Positions 9,460 to 20,744 of a DNA stretch of 64,000 bases are shown one piece after another (position 1 is the stretch's first letter; the number at the start of each line of letters is the position of its first letter). The notes under the pieces are model-generated. The model saw nothing but the letters and a program-made list of their open reading frames with translations. It searched no databases and had not been told where the DNA came from. The DNA is taken from assembly GCA_030431255.1 (NCBI GenBank), contig JAUIJL010000011.1, forward strand, positions 62,001-126,000, given 5' to 3'. The DNA comes from Thermoanaerobaculia bacterium. Lineage in GTDB: Bacteria > Acidobacteriota > Thermoanaerobaculia > Multivoradales > J023. A program made the position numbers and the translations under genes.

Positions 9460-10074
9460 TTAGGGTGCTGTCTTTTCGAGCGCAGTTTTTTCGAGGATGA
9501 TCCTCAGCCGGTCTCGGCCGCGGGCGATTCGAGAGCGCACCGTGCCGATTCGAACCCCTAAGATATCCGCGATTTCATCGTAGCTCATTCCTTCGATATC
9601 CCGCAAAACCACGGCTTCCCGGAACTTCGGCTTGACCTGCCGCAGGGCGAGAGACACATGGCGAGCCGCGTCCTGGGCCAGGGTCCGCTCCTCCGGTCCG
9701 CGGGACGGATCCGTCAAGTGCACGCCGCCTTCTTCGGTCTCCTCGGCTAGGGGAGCCGTGGGGTAGCGATGCTTCTTTACCGAGAGCTTGGATCGACAAT
9801 AGTTGAGGGTGATTCGATAGATCCAGGTTTTGAGGCTGGATTTTCCGTTGAACCGACCCAGGTTGCGATGAATTCGCAAGAAAATTTCCTGGGTTAAATC
9901 CTCCGCCTCTTCCGGCGAGCCCGACATTCTCAGGCAGAGGTTGTAGACCAGGGCCGCGAATCGTGAGTACACCTCTTCGAAGGCTTCGGCATCACCGTAT
10001 CGGTGGCGCTCGACCAAATCCAAATCGGGGGTCGAGCTGAACAATCTTGGATCGACGGTGGTCACGGCATACAT
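9460..10074 (-). CDS. ECF RNA polymerase sigma factor
   Basis: About 204 residues with both ECF regions. Sigma-2 (about 20-90) contains YNLCLRMSGSPEEAEDLTQE and FNGKSSLKTWIYRI, the core- and -10-binding part. Sigma-4 (about 135-190) contains FREAVVLRDIEGMSYDEIA and a helix-turn-helix IGTVRSRIARGRDRL. It directs RNA polymerase to stress or envelope promoters, under control of the anti-sigma factor downstream. The ATG at 10074 (MYAV) fits family length better than the further upstream start at 10140; the ribosome binding site is weak in either case. Confidence 0.9.
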   Translation of the reverse strand: MYAVTTVDPRLFSSTPDLDLVERHRYGDAEAFEEVYSRFAALVYNLCLRMSGSPEEAEDLTQEIFLRIHRNLGRFNGKSSLKTWIYRITLNYCRSKLSVKKHRYPTAPLAEETEEGGVHLTDPSRGPEERTLAQDAARHVSLALRQVKPKFREAVVLRDIEGMSYDEIADILGVRIGTVRSRIARGRDRLRIILEKTALEKTAP

Positions 10075-10299
10075 CGTCTTTCGCTTTACCCGGGTTTCCC
10101 AACAATCGACACGGCTTCCCAGGGCGGGGGAAGGTGCCAACGGATCCTATCGTTAATGGCCCGCCGGAAATAGCACGTGTCCTGCGACAAGACCTCGTGA
10201 TGTGCACTCGCCGATTCCCGACGATCCTTCGGTCACGAAGTGGTAGACCCGTTCGGGTGTCGGTCGGTTCCGAAAATCAGCCTGTGGATCAGGGGTGGA

Positions 10300-12162
10300 T
10301 CAGGGAGAGTCCGCGACTTGCACGGGTTTGGGCAGGGCCGGCTGACCGTAATAGTCGAGAATGCCGTCGACGATCGCCGTCGCCACCCGTTGTCGGAAGG
10401 CCTTGGTGCGCAATAGGGCCCGGTCGTTGGGGTTGTTCATATTGCAGATCTCGAGCAGCAGCTTGGTAGGGACCTCGTTATATCGCACCACCGCGGGCAC
10501 GAACGGACGACATCTGCGGCATCGGATGATCCGGTCTCGGATCGGCTTCTCGCGATGCACCGCCAGCGAATGTCGCTTGAACGACGACAGCAGCTTAGTG
10601 GCCAATTGTCGCGAGAGGCCTTCGCTTCGGGTTCTCTCTTTCCACGAGAAGCTGACTCTCGGCCGTTCTTTGACTTCCCGTCGGCTGGAATAGACCGAGC
10701 CGGACTTGCCGAATGTCCCTTTAGTGAGGCTGGTGGACGGCACGTAGACCATGGCGCCGCGCAGAGAGTGGTGCAGGGAGTCGGCGTGAATCGACAAGAA
10801 AACCGTCTTCGCCGAGTCGCGGCTGGTTTTGACCGCCTTGCGATGGCGGCTATTGGCCAAATACCAGCGCAGATGGGCCGAAACCCGCGCGTCGCGGATC
10901 GGATACGGTGGATGGGTGAGCACCCGATGGCGGCGCGATCTCGGTAGCTCGTCACGATCCAGGACGCTAAATCCCTTGGCGTCGTCGATGGTGGTGGTGA
11001 TCACGTCCGCGGCAGTGGCCGCTTCCAACAGGCTCTTGGCCCGGAGCATGACGTCGTAAACGTAGACGCTCTCCCAGGTGCCCTGGTGGTTGGTGCCCGA
11101 GTCCTCGCCGCCGTGACCGGCATCGAGGATGACAGTGATGCCCTCGAGACGCGAAGCCCGGACCGTATTCGAATATTGGGCGCTGGCGGCCCGGTTCTTT
11201 TCCCACTCCTGACGGCGTGGATCGTTGGTCGGCAGGAACTCGGGTAGCAACATATCGAACGGGATTCGGACGGGCTGCCCCACGGGCATGTCGGTGACAT
11301 CGCGGATGCCGTTCAGATCCGCCAGCTCCTTGGCCAGCTGGTTGACCTCTTTGGCACGAACCGCGCCGATAAATCGAACCACCACCGCCGAGTAGAGGGC
11401 GTCTCCCCGCTCCAGTCGGTAGACGGCGTAATTGCCGGAGGCATCGGAATCGAAGGTCAGTCGGTGATCGGGGCTGGCACCTAAAGGCGCCCCTGGTGGT
11501 AAAGCCACCGGCGGCGGCTCGTCGTCCGGCTCGTCGTCCAGCGTCGGCTCCCCTTGCGGGCTCTGGCCGTCGGCGATTTGAGCCTGGGGCTCTTGAGGTG
11601 GGGCGGGCAGGGCGGCCTGAAAAGTCGGCAGCAACAAATGCTTCGGAATGAGCACAACCTGACCCGGGACCAAGCCGTAGTCGCGATTCATGCGATTGAA
11701 AGTGCCGATTTCTTGAAAGTGGGTGCCGGTGCCCGTCAGCCACTCCGACAGGGTCCACAGGCTGAGATCCCGAAAGCTGCCCGGGATCTTTACCGACCAG
11801 GCGTCGGATCTCCGCTGGGGCTCCGGAAACATGGCGCCGATGACCTTCAGCTGTAGATCGGGGGTCAGAACCTCATAGGGCACCCGATAGCGGACACCGG
11901 AGAGCAGGCGTCGGGGCCGCCGATTGGCCTGGGACACGGCGCGGGCAGCTTCGTCGGTGCCGGTGAGACGTCGGGTGAAGGCCAGGAGCCCCTCCCCTCT
12001 GAGGGGGGGCGCTTCGAGGTGCAGATGTTTTCCATCGACCAAGGCGGCCACCTGACCTTCACCCAGGTTTCGACGAATGGTTTCTCCGAGCGCCGCCGTG
12101 GCGGTCAAGAGCAAACCCACCAGCACGATCCAACCCGCCGCGCGACGGTTCCTAATGTCCAT
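10300..12162 (-). CDS. N-acetylmuramoyl-L-alanine amidase (Amidase_3) with LysM-like region
   Basis: A 620-residue exported cell-wall hydrolase. After a signal peptide (about 1-26, ending TAALGE) comes a region with LysM-like features (FNRMNRDYGLVPGQVVLIP, about 155-180), a Pro/Glu/Asp linker, a second such region, then the Amidase_3 domain from about 340. Zinc-ligand motifs are visible: VILDAGHGG (about 349), SIHADS, and LLEICNMNN with the catalytic Glu. It cleaves the bond between N-acetylmuramic acid and the stem peptide. The gene starts inside the end of gatA (11-nt overlap), so it is probably translationally coupled to it. Confidence 0.9.
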   Translation of the reverse strand: MDIRNRRAAGWIVLVGLLLTATAALGETIRRNLGEGQVAALVDGKHLHLEAPPLRGEGLLAFTRRLTGTDEAARAVSQANRRPRRLLSGVRYRVPYEVLTPDLQLKVIGAMFPEPQRRSDAWSVKIPGSFRDLSLWTLSEWLTGTGTHFQEIGTFNRMNRDYGLVPGQVVLIPKHLLLPTFQAALPAPPQEPQAQIADGQSPQGEPTLDDEPDDEPPPVALPPGAPLGASPDHRLTFDSDASGNYAVYRLERGDALYSAVVVRFIGAVRAKEVNQLAKELADLNGIRDVTDMPVGQPVRIPFDMLLPEFLPTNDPRRQEWEKNRAASAQYSNTVRASRLEGITVILDAGHGGEDSGTNHQGTWESVYVYDVMLRAKSLLEAATAADVITTTIDDAKGFSVLDRDELPRSRRHRVLTHPPYPIRDARVSAHLRWYLANSRHRKAVKTSRDSAKTVFLSIHADSLHHSLRGAMVYVPSTSLTKGTFGKSGSVYSSRREVKERPRVSFSWKERTRSEGLSRQLATKLLSSFKRHSLAVHREKPIRDRIIRCRRCRPFVPAVVRYNEVPTKLLLEICNMNNPNDRALLRTKAFRQRVATAIVDGILDYYGQPALPKPVQVADSP

Positions 12163-13639
12163 CCATCTCCGGTACGGGGGGAAGGGGCGTTGCGACCTCG
12201 AAGGCGTGGCCGACCTTCAACACGGTGGATTCATCCATGGGGCGACCGAGGATCTGCAAGCCCAAGGGCAGGCCGTCGCCGTCTAATCCGCTGGGCACCG
12301 AGAGCGCGGGCAAGCCGGCCAGGCTCGGGGCGGTGGTGAAAACGTCGGCTAGGTACATGGCCAGGGGATCGTCCAGCTTTTCACCCAGGGCGAAAGCACC
12401 GGTCGGCGAGGTCGGCGTCACGATGACGTCCACCTGTTCAAAAGCTCGGCTGAATTGGCGACTGAGGGCCCGTCGCACCGCTTGGGCGCGACCGTAGTAA
12501 GCCTCGTAATAACCGGAGGATAGAGCGAAGGTGCCGAGAAGAATTCTGCGCTTGACCTCGGGGCCCAATCCCTCGCTCCGACTGGCGACATAAGCTTGGT
12601 CGAGATGGGCGTCGCCGGATCGCCGACCGTAGCGCATTCCGTCGAGACGAGCGAAATTAGCGCTCGCCTCAGCGTTGGTGATGACGTAATAGCAGGCGAT
12701 GGCAGCTCCGAGATTGGCGACCGAGACGTTGCGAATCTCGGCGCCGAGCCGACGCAGAGTATCGAGGGATCGTTGCCAATCCTCAGCGGCGCCGCCGGTC
12801 AACGCACTGGTGTCGACCTGATCCATGATGCCCACCCTGACACCCTTCAGACTCGCGGCACCGGGCTCGGCGGCGATCCCCTCGACAGCGGATAGGTAGT
12901 TCTGCACCTCGGCGGGGTCCGAGGTGGCGTCGCGAGGGTCGAGGCCGGCCATGGTGCCCAAGGCGGCTGCCGCGCTGGGCACGTCGGGGGTGAGGGGGCC
13001 GATTTGGTCCGTGGAGGAGGCGAAGGCCACCAAGCCGAATCGGGAGACCCGTCCGTAGCTCGGTTTCAGCCCAACGATGCCGCAGAAGGAAGCGGGTTGG
13101 CGGATCGAGCCTCCGGTATCGGTGCCCAAGGCAAGGGGAAGGCCACAGGCCACGGCCGCTGCCGAGCCACCGCTGGAGCCGCCGGGCACACGCTCGAGAT
13201 TCCATGGATTGCGGGTTGTTTGAAAGGCCGACCGCTCGCTCGACGAGCCCATGCCCAGCTCGTCCATATTGGTGCGGCCGAAGATCACGGCGCCGGCGTC
13301 GAGCAAGCGCTGAACCGCGGTGGCCGAGAAGGGGGATACGTATCCTTCGAGAATGCGCGAGGCGCACGTCAGTGGATGACCGGCAAATGCGATGTTGTCC
13401 TTGAGCGCCACCGGCACGCCGGCGAACGGTCCGGGGTCCACTCCGTCGGTGACGTCTCGGTCCAGCCGCTCCGCCCGTGAGCGTTGGTGGTCGTAGATTT
13501 CGAGGAATGCACCGGTTTTGGGCTCGATACCGGTCATTCGCCCATGGAAATGGTCCCATACATCGACCGCGCTCAGGTCGCCCGACCGGACTCTCTCGCC
13601 GATCTCGAGAGCGGAAAGCTGTTCTAGTGAAGGATTCAT
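12152..13639 (-). CDS. gatA: Aspartyl/glutamyl-tRNA(Asn/Gln) amidotransferase subunit A
   Basis: A 495-residue amidase-signature enzyme that releases ammonia from glutamine for transamidation of Glu-tRNA(Gln) or Asp-tRNA(Asn). The Ser-cisSer-Lys triad is visible: Lys80 in PVALKDN, Ser155 in VPGGSSGGS and Ser178 in GTDTGGSIRQPA. Length and motifs are canonical. The ATG at 13639 overlaps the gatC stop as ATGA, the usual gatC-gatA coupling. gatB is not next to it and is not in this window. Confidence 0.97.
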   Translation of the reverse strand: MNPSLEQLSALEIGERVRSGDLSAVDVWDHFHGRMTGIEPKTGAFLEIYDHQRSRAERLDRDVTDGVDPGPFAGVPVALKDNIAFAGHPLTCASRILEGYVSPFSATAVQRLLDAGAVIFGRTNMDELGMGSSSERSAFQTTRNPWNLERVPGGSSGGSAAAVACGLPLALGTDTGGSIRQPASFCGIVGLKPSYGRVSRFGLVAFASSTDQIGPLTPDVPSAAAALGTMAGLDPRDATSDPAEVQNYLSAVEGIAAEPGAASLKGVRVGIMDQVDTSALTGGAAEDWQRSLDTLRRLGAEIRNVSVANLGAAIACYYVITNAEASANFARLDGMRYGRRSGDAHLDQAYVASRSEGLGPEVKRRILLGTFALSSGYYEAYYGRAQAVRRALSRQFSRAFEQVDVIVTPTSPTGAFALGEKLDDPLAMYLADVFTTAPSLAGLPALSVPSGLDGDGLPLGLQILGRPMDESTVLKVGHAFEVATPLPPVPEMDGH

Positions 13640-13941
13640 GATTTGGCGGCGCCGGCGGTGATCCGCGGGACGACCAAGAAGCCGTCCCTGGCCTCGGGCG
13701 CGTTGGCCTCGAAGAGATCCCGGTCCAGGCACTTGCCGAGGCGGTCCTCGGCCTCACGGGAGGAGGTCACGGGGTCGGTCCCTACCTCTTCGGCGGGCTC
13801 GGCTTCATAGTCGGAGAGCTGGTCGAAGTAGCCGACAATGGCGACCAAATCTTGGACCATGGCGGCTTCGTCTTCGGCGTCGCCCAGGCTGAGCCGGGCA
13901 AGTCGACTGATCTTGCGGACTTCGTCGAGATCGAGAGACAT
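13636..13941 (-). CDS. gatC: Aspartyl/glutamyl-tRNA amidotransferase subunit C
   Basis: A 101-residue subunit that links GatA and GatB. The N-terminal block (LDEVRKISRLARLSL) and the VGYFDQLSDYEAEPAEEV segment are typical of the family. It is placed directly before gatA with a 4-nt overlap and 15 nt after pilT, so all three are probably cotranscribed on the minus strand. Confidence 0.95.
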   Translation of the reverse strand: MSLDLDEVRKISRLARLSLGDAEDEAAMVQDLVAIVGYFDQLSDYEAEPAEEVGTDPVTSSREAEDRLGKCLDRDLFEANAPEARDGFLVVPRITAGAAKS

Positions 13942-13956
13942 GGGATTGAAGCCGAA

Positions 13957-15420
<1,464 letters not shown>

Positions 15421-15622
15421 GTACTCTCCTCGAAGACCGCCGCCTGGCTAGCGGGTGAGCGTGGCTGAGCCGCTTCGGGATTTCCGTCCACGGCTCAAGG
15501 GTGGGCCGCGAGGAGTTTAGCAGCGCCGAGGAAGGTTCGAAAAGAGGGCGTGCAGAGGAGATGCTCAATTTTGCTGAACGTAGGGACCCGAGATGCCTCC
15601 GGTTTCAAGTCCGCGAGCTGAG

Positions 15623-16276
15623 TCAGAACTTACGCATCAAACCAACCACGACCCCTTGGACCTTGACCTCGGAGGCGGGCACGATGATCGGCTCCATATT
15701 CGGGTGGGCAGGTTGGAGACGTACGTTCGCGCCGTCGGGATAGAAACGCTTCAGAGTCGCCGCGTCTCCGCCCACCAGCGCCACCACCATCTCTCCGGGA
15801 CGGGCCAGCTCTCGTCGCTGCACCACCACGAGGTCTCCGTCATGAATGCCTTCGTCGATCATTGATTCGCCCGCCACTTTGAGCACGAAGTGATTCGAGG
15901 TGGCGCCATCGAAGAGGTGATTGGGAACCGCCAGGGTTTCGGGGCTGGGCAGCGCTTCGATCGGCTGGCCGGCGGCGATAAGGCCCATGAACGGAACCTC
16001 GGATTCCGGGGTCATCTCCTTGCCGGGAACCGTCCTCAGCAGCTCCAATCCGCGTTTCTGATTCCAGTCGCGATGTAAGAAGCCTTTTTGCTGCAACAGC
16101 TTCAAATGCTTGTAAACCGTGCCGAAAGAGGAGTAGCCGAACTCGTCGCGGATTTCACGGTGGGTGGGGGAAATGCCGTGCTCACCTTGGTAGTCGGCGA
16201 TGAATTCGAGAATCGCCTTCTGACGTTCGGTAAGATAGGAGCCTGTCTGGTTGCGGGCTTGGTTTCGCGTGGTCAT
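15623..16276 (-). CDS. lexA: LexA repressor
   Basis: A 217-residue SOS repressor. The N-terminal winged helix (about 15-75, with TERQKAILEFIADY and SPTHREI) binds operators. The self-cleavage site is Ala102-Gly103 (LIAAGQP), with Ser138 (AGESM) and Lys176 (ATLKRF) as the catalytic dyad. RecA filaments trigger cleavage and derepress SOS genes. The ATG at 16276 gives family length; an upstream GTG at 16318 is in frame and cannot be excluded. A 10-bp palindrome lies about 60 nt upstream and could be an autoregulatory operator. Confidence 0.95.
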   Translation of the reverse strand: MTTRNQARNQTGSYLTERQKAILEFIADYQGEHGISPTHREIRDEFGYSSFGTVYKHLKLLQQKGFLHRDWNQKRGLELLRTVPGKEMTPESEVPFMGLIAAGQPIEALPSPETLAVPNHLFDGATSNHFVLKVAGESMIDEGIHDGDLVVVQRRELARPGEMVVALVGGDAATLKRFYPDGANVRLQPAHPNMEPIIVPASEVKVQGVVVGLMRKF

Positions 16277-16334
16277 GGCGAAATCATAGGCGGAATTGGG
16301 GCGTAAGTCAAGAGCCACGATGGAGCTAGTTGGT

Positions 16335-16344
16335 CCTACGTAGG
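16335..16344. promoter_or_regulatory. 10-bp palindrome upstream of lexA
   Basis: CCTACGTAGG is a perfect palindrome 59 nt upstream of the lexA start. LexA commonly represses its own gene, so this could be an operator, but it does not match the Gram-positive or proteobacterial LexA boxes and is short enough to occur by chance. Confidence 0.25.
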
Positions 16345-16349
16345 TTTCT

Positions 16350-16545
16350 TCCGGCTAAGTTGTCTCGGCGGGTCGGCGCGGCACCCTGCGCGCGTCGCTA
16401 CGAGCTCGCACCACCGATGAGGCTTCGCTGAAAGCTACTGATGCGGTGGATCTTAGCCCGATTCATCGGTTGAATCGCTCAGACAAGCTTCGCTTTCCGT
16501 GCTCGGTGCGCCGCGCCTTCCAGGTCCTCGAAGGCACTAAAATTG
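16350..16545 (-). repeat. Dispersed structured repeat, copy 4 (reverse orientation)
   Basis: Reverse-strand copy of the family seen at 8.6, 29.3 and 38.0 kb. On the minus strand the closing helix is GGCGCGGCGC (16517-16508) with GTGCCGCGCC (16384-16375), nine Watson-Crick pairs plus one G-T wobble. The inner hairpin CCGAT-GA-ATCGG is perfect. The copy lies between the divergent lexA and M16 genes and fills most of that 427-base gap. Confidence 0.82.
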
Positions 16546-16703
16546 GACGAAATCAAAGGCAAGCGACGACCGCTCTGGGCCGAAAGATTCCCGCCCGTCG
16601 GCCGCGGTCGCGCCTCGGCTGCGTTCCTTGACAGTCGCTCAGGGGGATCACTACACTGCCCTCCCGCCAATCCCGGCGGCCCTCCCCCGGATACGCCTGC
16701 TTC

Positions 16704-17975
16704 ATGACCACGGATCTCAGCTTCGATTTGGAGCGCCATACCCTCGGCAACGGCCTCAAAGTCGTTCTTCATCGCGATCGTCGCTTGCCTTTGGTGAGCA
16801 TCAACCTCTGGTATCACGTCGGCTCCAAGAACGAGGCTCCCGGCCGGACGGGATTTGCCCACCTTTTTGAGCACCTGCTCTTCCAGGGCAGCGAAAACGT
16901 CGGTACCAACGATCACTTCAAATATGTTCAGCAAGCGGGTGGTGTAGCCAACGGCTCCACGTGGTACGACCGCACCAACTACTTCGAAACGTTGCCGTCG
17001 CACCATCTGGATCGAGGGCTGTGGTTGGAGTCGGATCGGATGGGCTTCTTCCTCGGGGGGATTCACCAGGAGAAGCTGGACAATCAGCGTGACGTGGTGA
17101 TGAACGAGCGGCGCCAACGGGTGGACAACCAGCCCTATGGCCGAGCCTACGAGGTGCTTTACGAGCGCCTTTATCCGGAGGGGCATCCCTACAGCTGGCC
17201 GGTGATCGGTTATATGGACGACATCGCCGCGGCCCAGCTCCACATGGTCCAGGAGTTTTTCGAAACCTACTACGTGCCGAATAACGCGGTGCTGACCCTG
17301 GCCGGCGACATTGAATACGAAGACGCTTTGGCGCGGGTGGAGCGGTGGTTCGGGGATATTCCGGCGGGCCGACGACCGATCGAGCGACCGACCATGCCGC
17401 CGGTGGAGCCGACGGGGCAGCAGCGGGCGACGCTCGAGGACAACGTCAAGCTGCCCCGGGTTTACATCGCTTTTCCGGGGCCCCGATACGGAGATCGGGA
17501 TTGGTATGCGGCGGACCTGCTGGCCACGCTGCTGGCCAGTGGCAAGGCGAGCGTCTTCTACCAAGATCTGGTGGTCTCGGAGCATCTCGCCCAGGACGTC
17601 GCCGCATTCATCTTGCCGACCGAGGAGCCGTCGAGCTTCACGGTGATCTCAACGGGTCGGCCGGAGGTGGATCCGGAGGTGTTGGAGCGGGCGCTCATGC
17701 AACGGCTGACGGCCCTTTCCGACAAGCTCTTGGACGAATCCGATGTGGAGCGTGCGCGCAATCGGTTGCTGCGTTATCACTACACCGAGTTGCAGAATCT
17801 CTCGGAACGGGCCGACTCGATTTCGCAATTCACCACCTATTTCGACGATCCCGCGGGGGTCGCTCGGGAGATCGAGCGCTATCGCGATATTACCGCCCGG
17901 GATCTGCGTGATCTGGCAGCCCGTTTCTTGACGCTGGATCGGAGCGTTGTGTTGACGGTGGTGGGTGAATCCTAA
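16704..17975 (+). CDS. M16 family zinc peptidase, catalytic subunit type
   Basis: A 423-residue pitrilysin-family protein. The inverted zinc motif HLFEH (His53, Glu56, His57) and the distal Glu region (VVMNERRQRVDN) are intact, so it should be an active metalloprotease. No clear signal peptide is seen. It is followed by a second M16 protein without the zinc motif. Such active/inactive pairs form the two halves of a clam-shell peptidase (as in mitochondrial processing peptidase). I infer the pair cleaves peptides together; the substrate is unknown. Confidence 0.92.
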   Translation: MTTDLSFDLERHTLGNGLKVVLHRDRRLPLVSINLWYHVGSKNEAPGRTGFAHLFEHLLFQGSENVGTNDHFKYVQQAGGVANGSTWYDRTNYFETLPSHHLDRGLWLESDRMGFFLGGIHQEKLDNQRDVVMNERRQRVDNQPYGRAYEVLYERLYPEGHPYSWPVIGYMDDIAAAQLHMVQEFFETYYVPNNAVLTLAGDIEYEDALARVERWFGDIPAGRRPIERPTMPPVEPTGQQRATLEDNVKLPRVYIAFPGPRYGDRDWYAADLLATLLASGKASVFYQDLVVSEHLAQDVAAFILPTEEPSSFTVISTGRPEVDPEVLERALMQRLTALSDKLLDESDVERARNRLLRYHYTELQNLSERADSISQFTTYFDDPAGVAREIERYRDITARDLRDLAARFLTLDRSVVLTVVGES

Positions 17976-18054
17976 CGCCTCGCTATCGGTGAGCTCGTCA
18001 TCCGCCGTCGTTTTCGGTCCGCACACGGTCTGTAGCCTTTTCAGGAATCTAAAT

Positions 18055-19449
18055 ATGTCAGCCAAAAAACCCGTCGACAGGTCCGTTGTGCCCGCCGGAG
18101 GCTCGCCTCGACCTTTCTCCTTCCCGCAGGTGGCCTCGGTTCAGCTGGCCAACGGATTGAAAATTCTCAGCGTGCGCATGCCCGAGTTTCCCCTCGTCGC
18201 GGTGCAAATGCTGGTGCCTGCCGGCGGCCTGGCCAACCCCATGGACCGTCCCGGTTTGGCCGACGTGCACGGCTCCCTTCTGGAGGAGGGCACGAAGAGC
18301 TACACCAGCTCGGAGCTGGCCCTCGCCGTCGAGCAGCTGGGAGGCTCGATGGAGACGGGCGCCGGGTGGAACGTCGCCTTCGGGGATATCAGCGTGTTGG
18401 CGTCGAGCTTTGATCATGGGCTGGATCTCATCTCTGAGCTGATCCTCGGGCCGACTTTTCCCGAAGAAAAGTTCGACTGGGTCAAAGAACGGGCTTTGGC
18501 GGAGCTGATGCGTCGGCCCAGCCGGCCCAGCCTATTGGCCGACGATGTGTTCTCGAAGGCGGTCTACGACGGCACGGTCTACGGTTTTCCGGTCAAAGGC
18601 ACGCCCGAAGGGGTCGGCGCGATCACCCTCGACGAGGTAAAGGACTTCCACCATCGATGCGTGGTTCCCGAGGGCTCCAAGCTGATCGTCGCGGGCGATT
18701 TCGATCCCGACCATCTGCACCGGCGGGCCGAAGAGCTGTTCGGCGGTTGGGTTTCGGGCCTGGGCTCCGGAAAGAGCGGCTCTGAAAAGACCAGGTTCGA
18801 AACGCCGATCATCGAGCCCGTCCGGCGCGACGGGGTCGAGGTTTTCGTCGCCGACCGGAGCGGCGCGGCCCAGACCCAGATCCAAGTGGGCCACGCCGGG
18901 GTCAGCCGAAGTGATCCGGAATTCCACATCCTGATCGTGCTCAACGTGCTTTTGGGCGGCAAATTCACCAGCCGTCTGAACTTGAATTTGCGCGAGCGCC
19001 ACGGTTATACCTACGGGGTTCAAAGTAGCTTTGCCCGCCGTCTCGGGCCGGGACCCTTCACCATCCGCACGGCGGTGGCCACGGATATCGCCGGAGCAGC
19101 GGTCAAGGAGATCCTCTTCGAGCTCCATCGCTTGTGCGAGGAGCCGATTCCGGACGAGGAGGTTCGAGACACGCTCGACTATTTGCGCGGTGTGTTCCCG
19201 TATACGGTGCAGACCACCGATGATGTCGCCGGTCGATTGGAGAATCTGGCTATCTTCGACCTACCCCTCGACTACTACGACTTCTTCGCCCGGACCATCA
19301 GCACCTTGACCGCCGCGGACTTGGAAGCGGCGGCGCGCAAATTCATCCATCCCGATCGATTGGTGGTGGTCGCCGCCGGCCCGGCCGACGAGCTGGTGCC
19401 CCAGCTCGAGCCATTCGGTTCGGTGACGGTGGTTCCCCCGGCGGGCTAG
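18055..19449 (+). CDS. M16 family peptidase-like protein, non-catalytic partner type
   Basis: A 464-residue M16 homologue lacking HxxEH: the equivalent position reads HGSLLEEGTKSY. The C-terminal RERHGYTYGVQSSF segment keeps the Arg/Tyr pair that inactive M16 partners contribute to substrate binding. It is encoded 79 nt after the catalytic homologue, supporting a heterodimer. The ATG at 18055 has AGGA 8 nt upstream. Its last 4 nt overlap the convergent rmuC stop. Confidence 0.9.
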   Translation: MSAKKPVDRSVVPAGGSPRPFSFPQVASVQLANGLKILSVRMPEFPLVAVQMLVPAGGLANPMDRPGLADVHGSLLEEGTKSYTSSELALAVEQLGGSMETGAGWNVAFGDISVLASSFDHGLDLISELILGPTFPEEKFDWVKERALAELMRRPSRPSLLADDVFSKAVYDGTVYGFPVKGTPEGVGAITLDEVKDFHHRCVVPEGSKLIVAGDFDPDHLHRRAEELFGGWVSGLGSGKSGSEKTRFETPIIEPVRRDGVEVFVADRSGAAQTQIQVGHAGVSRSDPEFHILIVLNVLLGGKFTSRLNLNLRERHGYTYGVQSSFARRLGPGPFTIRTAVATDIAGAAVKEILFELHRLCEEPIPDEEVRDTLDYLRGVFPYTVQTTDDVAGRLENLAIFDLPLDYYDFFARTISTLTAADLEAAARKFIHPDRLVVVAAGPADELVPQLEPFGSVTVVPPAG

Positions 19450-20738
19450 TCGACCTCTTCAGAGCCGACCGGCACCCGCGGTCGATCGTCGAGGCTTTGC
19501 AAAGGGATCAAGGTTTGATCCGTGGCCGCGGTTTCCTCCAGCCGCCGAGCGGTGGGCAGCAGCCTCCGTTCGAAGGAGCCCACAGAGCGGTTGAAGCTGC
19601 GTACCGCTTGGTCCAAGCTCTTACCCACTTGCGATAAATGCCCGACGAAGGTTTGAAGCCGATCATGGAGCTCACGTCCGGTGGCGGCGATCCGCGCCGC
19701 GTCCTCGGCCACGGCGTGCTGGCGCCAACCCCAAGCGATAGAGCGCATCAGTGCCAATAGGGTGATCGGGGTCGCGGGCAAGACCTTCTGGGCCATGCAT
19801 TGATCCAAGAAGTCCGGCTGTCGCTCGAAGGCGGCGGAAAGCACGCTCTCGTTGGCCAGGAACATGACCACGAAATCCGGGGAGCCCGGCACGTTGCGCC
19901 AATAGGACTTGGCGGCCAGCTCCGCGACGCGCTGTTTGGTCGCCTTGAGATGCTCGTCCAACAAACGTCGACGGCGTTCGGGATCGTCCTCTTCCTGGGC
20001 GGCGAGGAAGGAGCTCATGGGGGTCTTGGCGTCCACCGGCAAGGACCGTCCCCCGGGCAAATAAACGATGAGATCCGGACGCTGACCATCGCTCAGGGTC
20101 GGTTGCTCCTCGAAATCGACCCGATCCGTCAAACCGGCCATTTCCACCAAGCGGCGCAGCTGGATCTCCCCCCAGCGTCCGCGGCGTCCGGGAGCGCGCA
20201 AGGTCTCCCGCAGCGCTTGGGCCGATTGACGTAGATCTTCCTGACTGGTGCGCAGGAGATCGATCTCGCGCAGGAGGCCGGAATAGGCACCTTGGCGCTC
20301 TTTCTCTAAGGATCTCACCTGCTGATCCAGCCCGGAGAGCTGGGCATTCAGGGGCGACACGAGGTTTTGCAGCTGTTGTTGGGAATGCTGTGAGAGGTCC
20401 GCGGTGCTACGGCGGAGCAGCTCGTCCGCCAAGTCGCGAAAGCTGAGCCGCATTTGCTCATCGGCGGTGTGGATCCAGGCCAGCTTTTCGGTCTCGGCAT
20501 CCCGTCGCGAGCGTTCCTGGGCGAGCTCGACGCGTAGCTGCTGAGCGGCCAGGGCCTCCGATTCCAATTGCTGCCGTCGCTGGTCCGCCCATCGCAGCCG
20601 CTCCCGCAAGGCCTGATGTCTGGCGCGGTGACCCCAGGCGGCGATCAGGCCACCGACCACCAATCCCACGAGAAAAAAGACCGTCGGATGCCAGACGGCT
20701 ACATCCCAAGGCAAGTCCTGGGCCGCGCTCGGAGTCAT
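19446..20738 (-). CDS. rmuC: DNA recombination protein RmuC
   Basis: A 430-residue protein with an N-terminal transmembrane helix (about 18-38, FFLVGLVVGGLIAAWG), a long coiled coil (about 45-165) and the RmuC nuclease-like domain (GRWGEIQLRRLVEMAGL, LPVDAKTPMSSF, SPDFVVMFL). RmuC limits inversions between short repeats in E. coli; its biochemical activity is thought to be nuclease-like. The gene starts 6 nt after the Ser/Thr kinase stop, so they probably share a transcript. Confidence 0.93.
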   Translation of the reverse strand: MTPSAAQDLPWDVAVWHPTVFFLVGLVVGGLIAAWGHRARHQALRERLRWADQRRQQLESEALAAQQLRVELAQERSRRDAETEKLAWIHTADEQMRLSFRDLADELLRRSTADLSQHSQQQLQNLVSPLNAQLSGLDQQVRSLEKERQGAYSGLLREIDLLRTSQEDLRQSAQALRETLRAPGRRGRWGEIQLRRLVEMAGLTDRVDFEEQPTLSDGQRPDLIVYLPGGRSLPVDAKTPMSSFLAAQEEDDPERRRRLLDEHLKATKQRVAELAAKSYWRNVPGSPDFVVMFLANESVLSAAFERQPDFLDQCMAQKVLPATPITLLALMRSIAWGWRQHAVAEDAARIAATGRELHDRLQTFVGHLSQVGKSLDQAVRSFNRSVGSFERRLLPTARRLEETAATDQTLIPLQSLDDRPRVPVGSEEVD

Positions 20739-20744
20739 GGGGAG

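Noticed and set aside
16479-17585. 368-codon minus-strand frame opposite the first M16 gene
   Set aside because: Most of it is antisense to the peptidase. Its end runs through repeat copy 4, which explains the peptide similarity to frames at the other copies.
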